Assembly (NCBI GenBank): GCA_023399355.1
Contig: JAEWQC010000255.1
Location: 1 to 19,981, forward strand
DNA length: 19,981 nucleotides
Direction: 5' to 3'
DNA from: Bacillota bacterium
GTDB taxonomy: Bacteria; Bacillota; Clostridia; Acetivibrionales; DTU013
Shown here: piece after piece, positions 16,190 through 19,981 of the stretch
How the letters are laid out: every line of letters starts with the position of its first letter
Numbering within the stretch: the stretch's first letter is position 1
Program-made: the position numbers and the translations under genes
Notes under the pieces: generated by a model
Databases searched by the model: none
What the model was told of the DNA's origin: nothing
The model's input: the letters and a program-made list of their open reading frames with translations, nothing else

Positions 16190-17053
16190 ATGGGAGCAAA
16201 GGAAATCAAAGGAGCGCCGGTTGCGGAAGAAATCCGTTCAGAGCTGCGCCTGGAGATAGAGAAGGTGAAGGATCTGGGATATTTCCCAAGGCTGTCAGTT
16301 CTTTTGGCCGGAGAGGATCCCGGCAGTGTGTGGTATGCACAGAGCAAGGTGAAAATCGGAGAAAAACTGGGTGTCAGGGTCGACCTCACAAGGCTTGAAG
16401 GGGATGTCAGCGAGGAAGAACTTTTACGGCATATTGCCGCCTTGAACGCTGATGACACAGTACACGGAATACTTGTGGAACTTCCGCTGCCGAAGCAGTT
16501 GGATAAAATTAAAGTCATGAACGCGATTGATCCTAAAAAAGATGTGGACGGAGTGACTGCCGTTAATCGGGGATATGTCATGGGCGGGCAGGAAGGACCG
16601 GCTCTGGTGCCTGCGACTCCCATGGCCTGCATCGAATTGATTGAGAGGTCCGGAGTATCGCTGAAGGGAAAGCGTGTCACACTTGTCGGGAGAGGCGACA
16701 CTGTGGGGAGGCCGCTGGCTTCGCTGCTCATCAGCCGGAATGCGACAGTAACGGTTTGCCATACAAAGACCCGGAATCTGGCGGAAGAGTGCAGGAAAGC
16801 TGATATTCTGGTAGCGGCTGCAGGACAGGCTCATCTCGTAACCGGTGAAATGGTGGCGGAAGGGACGATTGTAATCGATGCGGGCATCAATGAATTAGCC
16901 GATGGATCCTTTACAGGCGATGTGGACTTTCATGCCGTAAAGGAGAAAGCAGCTGCAATCACGCCTGTACCTGGCGGGGTGGGCAGCCTGACAACAACGA
17001 TCATCATGGCGAATACCCTGAGGGCGCTCAAGCTTCAAAAGGGTTTGAAATAG
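16190..17053 (+). CDS. folD: Bifunctional methylenetetrahydrofolate dehydrogenase/cyclohydrolase FolD
   Basis: A 287-residue cytosolic enzyme interconverting 5,10-methylene-, methenyl- and 10-formyl-tetrahydrofolate. The catalytic pair Y49 and K53 is in SVWYAQSKVK, KDVDGVTAVN (117-126) is the conserved folate-side loop, GRGDTVGRP (168-176) is the nucleotide loop (normally GRSxxVGxP, so the usual Ser is Gly here), and PVPGGVGSLTT lies near 259-269. The start ATG 16190 follows AAAGGG. It ends in TAG, which is part of the AGGAGG ribosome site of fchA. A separate FchA next door could duplicate its cyclohydrolase activity, a combination seen in acetogens. Confidence 0.96.
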   Translation: MGAKEIKGAPVAEEIRSELRLEIEKVKDLGYFPRLSVLLAGEDPGSVWYAQSKVKIGEKLGVRVDLTRLEGDVSEEELLRHIAALNADDTVHGILVELPLPKQLDKIKVMNAIDPKKDVDGVTAVNRGYVMGGQEGPALVPATPMACIELIERSGVSLKGKRVTLVGRGDTVGRPLASLLISRNATVTVCHTKTRNLAEECRKADILVAAAGQAHLVTGEMVAEGTIVIDAGINELADGSFTGDVDFHAVKEKAAAITPVPGGVGSLTTTIIMANTLRALKLQKGLK

Positions 17054-17062
17054 GAGGAATAC

Positions 17063-17689
17063 ATGAATATTTATGAGTTGACCCTGAATGAGTACCTTGA
17101 TGCAGCTTCATCAAAAAGCTCCACACCTGGCGGGGGCAGCGTCAGTGCTGTTGTTGCCGCAAATGCTTCGGCGATGGTAAGCATGGTTGCAAATCTGACC
17201 CTGTGTAAAAAGGGTTATGAGGATGTGCAGGATGTGGTCGGGAGTATTCTTGAAGTGATGAGTAAAAACATGACGAATATAAAAGAACTTACCCAGAAGG
17301 ATATGCAGGTGTTTCAGAGTTTTATGGAGGCCTGGAGGCTGCCGTCTGCAACAGAGGAAGAAAAATCCGGGAAAAGCATTGCGATGGAGAAGGCGGCACA
17401 AAACGCATCCACTGTACCACTGGAACTGTGCAGCGCGTGTATTGAAATTCTCAGGCAGGCTTGCCGGCTGGCCCCGATTGGCAATAAGACCGCAATATCG
17501 GATGTTGGAGTTGGTGCGTATCTGGCCGAGGCAGCCCTCAATGCTGCGATGCTGAGTGTGGATATTAATTTGCCCATGATCAGAGAGGAGGCTTTCAAGG
17601 AAAAGCTTCTTATGGAAAAGAAGAGGCTTCTGGCGGAAGCGGAGGAACTGAAGTCAGAAGCGGTTGCAGAAGTCAGGAAGAGACTGTAG
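17063..17689 (+). CDS. fchA: Formiminotetrahydrofolate cyclodeaminase / methenyl-THF cyclohydrolase FchA
   Basis: A 208-residue, mostly helical protein of the FTCD C-terminal family. Such stand-alone proteins act as methenyl-tetrahydrofolate cyclohydrolase or formimino-THF cyclodeaminase. The family opening is clear: STPGGGSVSAVVAANASAM near residues 20-38; NKTAISDVGVGAYLAEAALNAA near residue 150 is also typical. It starts nine bases after the folD stop with AGGAGG at 17052-17057. It is in the same frame as folD. It ends in TAG at 17687-17689, and the same frame meets another TAG 17 codons later, then TAA. Confidence 0.94.
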   Translation: MNIYELTLNEYLDAASSKSSTPGGGSVSAVVAANASAMVSMVANLTLCKKGYEDVQDVVGSILEVMSKNMTNIKELTQKDMQVFQSFMEAWRLPSATEEEKSGKSIAMEKAAQNASTVPLELCSACIEILRQACRLAPIGNKTAISDVGVGAYLAEAALNAAMLSVDINLPMIREEAFKEKLLMEKKRLLAEAEELKSEAVAEVRKRL

Positions 17690-17787
17690 AGGTTCTATAG
17701 TTTATTCACTTTGGGTACCTGCACATCAAGTCCGTTCCAATAGGCCAATCCTTTAGAATTGTCCGCTGGGTGGGAATTGATGTCGCG

Positions 17788-17817
17788 GGATAATATATTA
17801 GGATAATATATTATAAT
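17788..17817 (+). promoter_or_regulatory. AT-rich 13-bp direct repeat with TATAAT -10 box
   Basis: GGATAATATATTA occurs twice head to tail at 17788-17800 and 17801-17813, followed by TATAAT at 17812-17817. No good -35 box is at the normal distance; TTGATG at 17777 is too far from this -10. It probably drives the structured leader and kinase gene, though the repeat could also be a binding site. Confidence 0.45.
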
Positions 17818-17822
17818 GAGGT

Positions 17823-18005
17823 TAAAATGTCTCCTGTCTCCTGACTCTTTTGCTTCTGCAAAAAGCCCGGGTGGCAGGTATCGATTTGGCTTTCAGGAGG
17901 TAAACATCTCTCCCGCTTCGTTGAAGCGCAGCTAGGTGTAAAATTTCATGAGGAAATACTACACCCTTGCAAGGGAAGGTCTCTACAACTGAAACATTTA
18001 CTTTG
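17823..18005 (+). ncRNA. Candidate structured RNA (leader or small RNA) upstream of the PfkB kinase gene
   Basis: The 384 bases between fchA and the kinase contain no convincing gene but a dense set of hairpins on the + strand: CTCCTG near 17831 with CAGGAG at 17894-17899 enclosing a TTTTGC/GCAAAA stem (about 17848-17863) and AGCC/GGCT; CGCTTC/GAAGCG at 17914-17928; GGTGTA and ATTTC with GAAAT and TACACC at 17935-17965; and the palindrome CCCTTGCAAGGG at 17964-17975. Together they suggest a multi-stem RNA of roughly 180 bases starting after the TATAAT box. It does not match any riboswitch consensus I could confirm. Boundaries and class are unknown. Confidence 0.5.
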
Positions 18006-18073
18006 AACCGATGCGATATAGTAAGCAAGAACATCTGAACCGCCTTGATGACGGAAAGAGGAAGGTGACCAGG

Positions 18074-18991
18074 ATGGATACTGATAGGACAACACTTAAG
18101 CCGGATGTATATCTTTATGGGATGACGGTCTATTCCACCATACATCTTCTTGAAGGGAAATATCCCGAGCCGGATACCTACGGAGAAATAAAACAAACTT
18201 ATGTCCTCCCAGGGGGAGAGACCGGGAACTCGGCGATAGTACTGTCTCAGATGGGTCTGCGGGTTAAAATGGACGGTCCGTTTCTGGGGAGCAGAACGCG
18301 GGACGGGATTCTGGATTTTTTCGAAAAGTTCAGTATAGATTGTTCAGGTCTGCATTACGACCCCTCCTATGACGGTGTGCAGGACCTGGTGCTGGTCGGA
18401 GGGGACACGCGGACGGTATTCGGCAAATTCGGCTGTTATTTCCGGGAAGGCTGCCGGTGGTCGGATTTTAACAGGGAAGCAGTCATCGCTTCGAAGATTG
18501 TTTCGATAGACCCGTTCTTCGGAGAGATTACCAACAATCTGGCCGCCTATTGTGTTGAGAACGGCAAGTCCTATGTCACGATAGACTGCCTGCCGGACAG
18601 TTATCTGCATACTCATGCCGCAGCAACGGTAATCTCGAATGAATTCATCGGAGACAACTTCAAAGGGGAGAAAACCGACAGCCTGTTCGGAAGGTATACA
18701 AATGCCTCCGATGGCTTGGTGATCTTTACTTCCGGTTCAAAAGAAATCCTTTACGGCAGGAAGAACAGTGGGATGCATTCTCTTAAACCGTTCAAGGTGG
18801 AGGTCGCAGGTACCCTTGGCGCCGGTGATACCTTCAGGGGCGGCGTAGTTTATGGCGTGCTGAAGGGAATGTGCGATGCGGACACCGTGAAATTCGCGGC
18901 AGCTACGGCCGGATGCGTATGCAGAAGGTTCCCCATGGCATTGAATCCGCCCGATTTGCAGGAGATACTTGAACTGGCAGGCTTAAAATAG
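18074..18991 (+). CDS. PfkB-family (ribokinase-like) carbohydrate kinase
   Basis: A 305-residue sugar or nucleoside kinase. The N-terminal substrate-side motif is LPGGETGNSAIVLSQMG (45-61), and the C-terminal PfkB signature LGAGDTFRGG (248-257) contains the catalytic base D252 and anion hole. The frame extends back to an ATG at 18011, but ATG 18074 follows GAGGAAGGTGA at 18057-18067 and begins where family members begin, so it is preferred. The phosphate acceptor cannot be told from sequence. It ends in TAG; the frame stays open for 23 more codons to another TAG, then TGA. No clear operon partner. Confidence 0.88.
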   Translation: MDTDRTTLKPDVYLYGMTVYSTIHLLEGKYPEPDTYGEIKQTYVLPGGETGNSAIVLSQMGLRVKMDGPFLGSRTRDGILDFFEKFSIDCSGLHYDPSYDGVQDLVLVGGDTRTVFGKFGCYFREGCRWSDFNREAVIASKIVSIDPFFGEITNNLAAYCVENGKSYVTIDCLPDSYLHTHAAATVISNEFIGDNFKGEKTDSLFGRYTNASDGLVIFTSGSKEILYGRKNSGMHSLKPFKVEVAGTLGAGDTFRGGVVYGVLKGMCDADTVKFAAATAGCVCRRFPMALNPPDLQEILELAGLK

Positions 18992-19070
18992 CGTTTGTTT
19001 CATCTGCTTGATATAGAGATCGATATCCGAAATCTTCCTTTCAAGCCACTCCAAGGCTTATAGGCACAAT

Positions 19071-19117
19071 GAGTAAGAAAAGATCTCCAATTTGGGAGAT
19101 CGGTAACTTACTCATTT
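19071..19117. terminator. Bidirectional terminator between the kinase and toxN
   Basis: GATCTCC at 19082-19088 pairs with GGAGATC at 19095-19101 around a six-base loop, and the outer arms GAGTAAG (19071-19077) and CTTACTC (19107-19113) pair again, followed by ATTTT on the + strand. It separates two convergent genes; the outer arm contains the toxN stop codon. Confidence 0.7.
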
Positions 19118-19701
19118 TCTGATACAGCACCTGTTTCTTCAAGATTTTCTTTTGTCATTCTATTAAACAGAGCCCGTTTATTAATAAACTCATTACATCC
19201 TTGTTCTAGCTTCTTAAAATCAAAACTACGCAAAGAAACTTTTGAATCTGGGTGTTCGTATTTAAGCAGATATATTCTTTTGGAATTGGATATTAGCGGT
19301 AATTTGTTGATTTGCTTAAGCTCGTTACTTAATAAGTCAATATATTTACTTTTTTCTTCAATGTTCTTGAATATCCTGTATTGATCGATATTTTTATACT
19401 GCAAATTAATTAGCAGTGATTCGTGGATCGGAAACATATAGTTGAGATTCACTACAGCTATCAATCTATTATCTTCTGGATGATAGATTTTATAAAAATC
19501 TAATTGTTGTGTCATTAATTTATGCCTATCTTGAGGATGAGATACTTGTGATATATATACCATTTCATCTATTTTAAATAAAGAACTAAAGAATGGTTTA
19601 TATTTATCGTCGCCATAATCTGAGAAGGGTATTCTTCTTTCATAATTATCTCTTAAAAAATCTAGATAGGTATCATTTGGTACCGTCCATTCTATTCCCA
19701 T
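19108..19701 (-). CDS. toxN: Type III toxin-antitoxin system endoribonuclease toxin (ToxN/AbiQ family)
   Basis: A 197-residue protein resembling ToxN/AbiQ endoribonucleases, which cut RNA including their own antitoxin precursor and can act in phage abortive infection. The core pattern is present: VYISQVSHPQDRHKLM (48-63), matching the segment that carries the active-site Ser/Thr and Lys; then a short strand, LIAVVNLNYMFPI (80-92), matching the family's hydrophobic LINLKFMIPI; then a Lys-rich helical C-terminus. The family is usually about 165-175 residues, so this member is slightly longer at the C-terminus. The start is preceded by a weak GGGG. The toxI repeats and terminator directly upstream are the decisive context. 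It is markedly AT-richer than the rest of the window, suggesting horizontal acquisition. Confidence 0.85.
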   Translation of the reverse strand: MGIEWTVPNDTYLDFLRDNYERRIPFSDYGDDKYKPFFSSLFKIDEMVYISQVSHPQDRHKLMTQQLDFYKIYHPEDNRLIAVVNLNYMFPIHESLLINLQYKNIDQYRIFKNIEEKSKYIDLLSNELKQINKLPLISNSKRIYLLKYEHPDSKVSLRSFDFKKLEQGCNEFINKRALFNRMTKENLEETGAVSENE

Positions 19702-19717
19702 CTTATCCCCACTTCAA

Positions 19718-19752
19718 AATAAAATGGACTCGTATGAGGAGTCCATTTTATT
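19718..19752 (-). terminator. toxI-toxN intergenic terminator hairpin
   Basis: AATAAAATGGACTC and its exact complement form a 14-bp stem around a seven-base loop (19732-19738); on the minus strand the 3' arm ends in TTTTATTTT. It lies between the repeats and toxN, the standard position in type III loci, where leaky termination sets the antitoxin to toxin ratio. Confidence 0.85.
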
Positions 19753-19848
19753 AATACGATTTTGATTGGATTCGTAACCGCTATTAATACAATTTTGATA
19801 GGATTTGTAACCGCTATTAATACGATTTTGGTTGGATTCGTAACCGCT
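19750..19848 (-). ncRNA. toxI: toxI antitoxin RNA: three 33-nt tandem repeats
   Basis: Three head-to-tail units of exactly 33 bases: 19750-19782, 19783-19815 and 19816-19848. On the minus strand each starts AGCGGTTAC and ends GTATTAAT. Units 1 and 3 can pair TACGA with TCGTA, while unit 2 has TACAA with TTGTA, a compensatory change that keeps the stem. In type III systems each repeat folds into a pseudoknot that binds and inhibits ToxN after processing. A decayed fourth unit may follow at 19849. Repeats, terminator and promoter are all in the expected order. Confidence 0.85.
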
Positions 19849-19854
19849 ACTTAT

Positions 19855-19883
19855 ATTATATTCTCCATTAACGATCTCGTCAA
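19855..19883 (-). promoter_or_regulatory. Promoter of the toxI-toxN locus
   Basis: Read on the minus strand: TTGACG (19883-19878), a 17-base spacer and TATAAT (19860-19855). Seven bases further the predicted start falls on 19848, the first base of the first repeat. Beyond it, 19884-19981 is AT-rich sequence in which I see no gene. Confidence 0.8.
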
Positions 19884-19981
19884 TACAAAATTTTTATAAA
19901 TATTTCCATTGAATATGGACGCGTTAATAGTTATTTTTGAAATGAATGTTATTCCATGTTCGCATATGATATAATATGAAA

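Noticed and set aside
19750..19848. CRISPR array
   Set aside because: The three 33-nt units are contiguous without spacers and sit upstream of a ToxN-like gene; they are antitoxin repeats.
19943..19981. A rightward promoter at the window end (TATAAT at 19970)
   Set aside because: No acceptable -35 box at 16-18 bases, and no downstream sequence is available to judge.

Overview
The window looks like a chromosomal segment of an anaerobic, corrinoid-dependent clostridial Firmicute that encodes pyrrolysine. The reasons are the bacterial-type split pyrrolysyl-tRNA synthetase (separate PylSn and PylSc), Shine-Dalgarno sites before almost every gene, a B12 riboswitch, and FolD plus FchA as in Wood-Ljungdahl or other folate one-carbon metabolism. 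Genus and species cannot be read from the sequence alone.

Layout. (1) 2-2674: the end of a pyrrolysine operon, pylC (5' end outside the window), pylD, pylSn, pylSc. No tRNA-Pyl (pylT) or pylB is visible inside the window. (2) 2710-4705: a promoter, then an aquaporin/glycerol-facilitator-like channel translationally coupled to a CobW/G3E-type GTPase with a CxCC metal motif. (3) 4769-12720: a consensus promoter, a cobalamin riboswitch and an intrinsic terminator ahead of btuFCD-like B12 uptake genes, followed by a divergent cobalamin adenosyltransferase-like gene, cobQ, cbiB and cobD. The substrate-binding protein gene carries an in-frame TAA. Two gene-free spacers in this cluster hold odd purine-rich tandem repeats. 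(4) 12869-14759: a strong promoter and a long-chain acyl-CoA ligase-like gene with its own terminator. (5) 14883-16116: a small secreted protein (minus strand) divergent from a PAS-GGDEF diguanylate cyclase. (6) 16122-17689: folD and fchA. (7) 17690-18991: an AT-rich promoter-like block, a stretch with several RNA hairpins, and a PfkB-family kinase. (8) 19071-19883, minus strand: an apparently complete type III toxin-antitoxin locus, with promoter, three 33-nt toxI repeats, terminator hairpin and toxN/abiQ-family toxin, AT-rich compared with its surroundings.

How it fits together. Pyrrolysine is used in methylamine-type methyltransferases, which pass methyl groups to corrinoid proteins and then to tetrahydrofolate. 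Pyl synthesis, B12 uptake and late corrinoid assembly, a metallochaperone-like GTPase and folate C1 enzymes are therefore a coherent neighbourhood. That link is inference: no methyltransferase gene lies in the window.

Most notable observations: the toxI repeats show a compensatory base-pair change and the predicted transcription start falls on the first base of the first repeat; folD ends in TAG and is in frame with fchA, so UAG read as pyrrolysine would fuse two enzymes of the same pathway; the btuF-like gene is broken by TAA (not TAG); pylSn and pylSc are adjacent in the order of the fused archaeal enzyme but remain separate genes.
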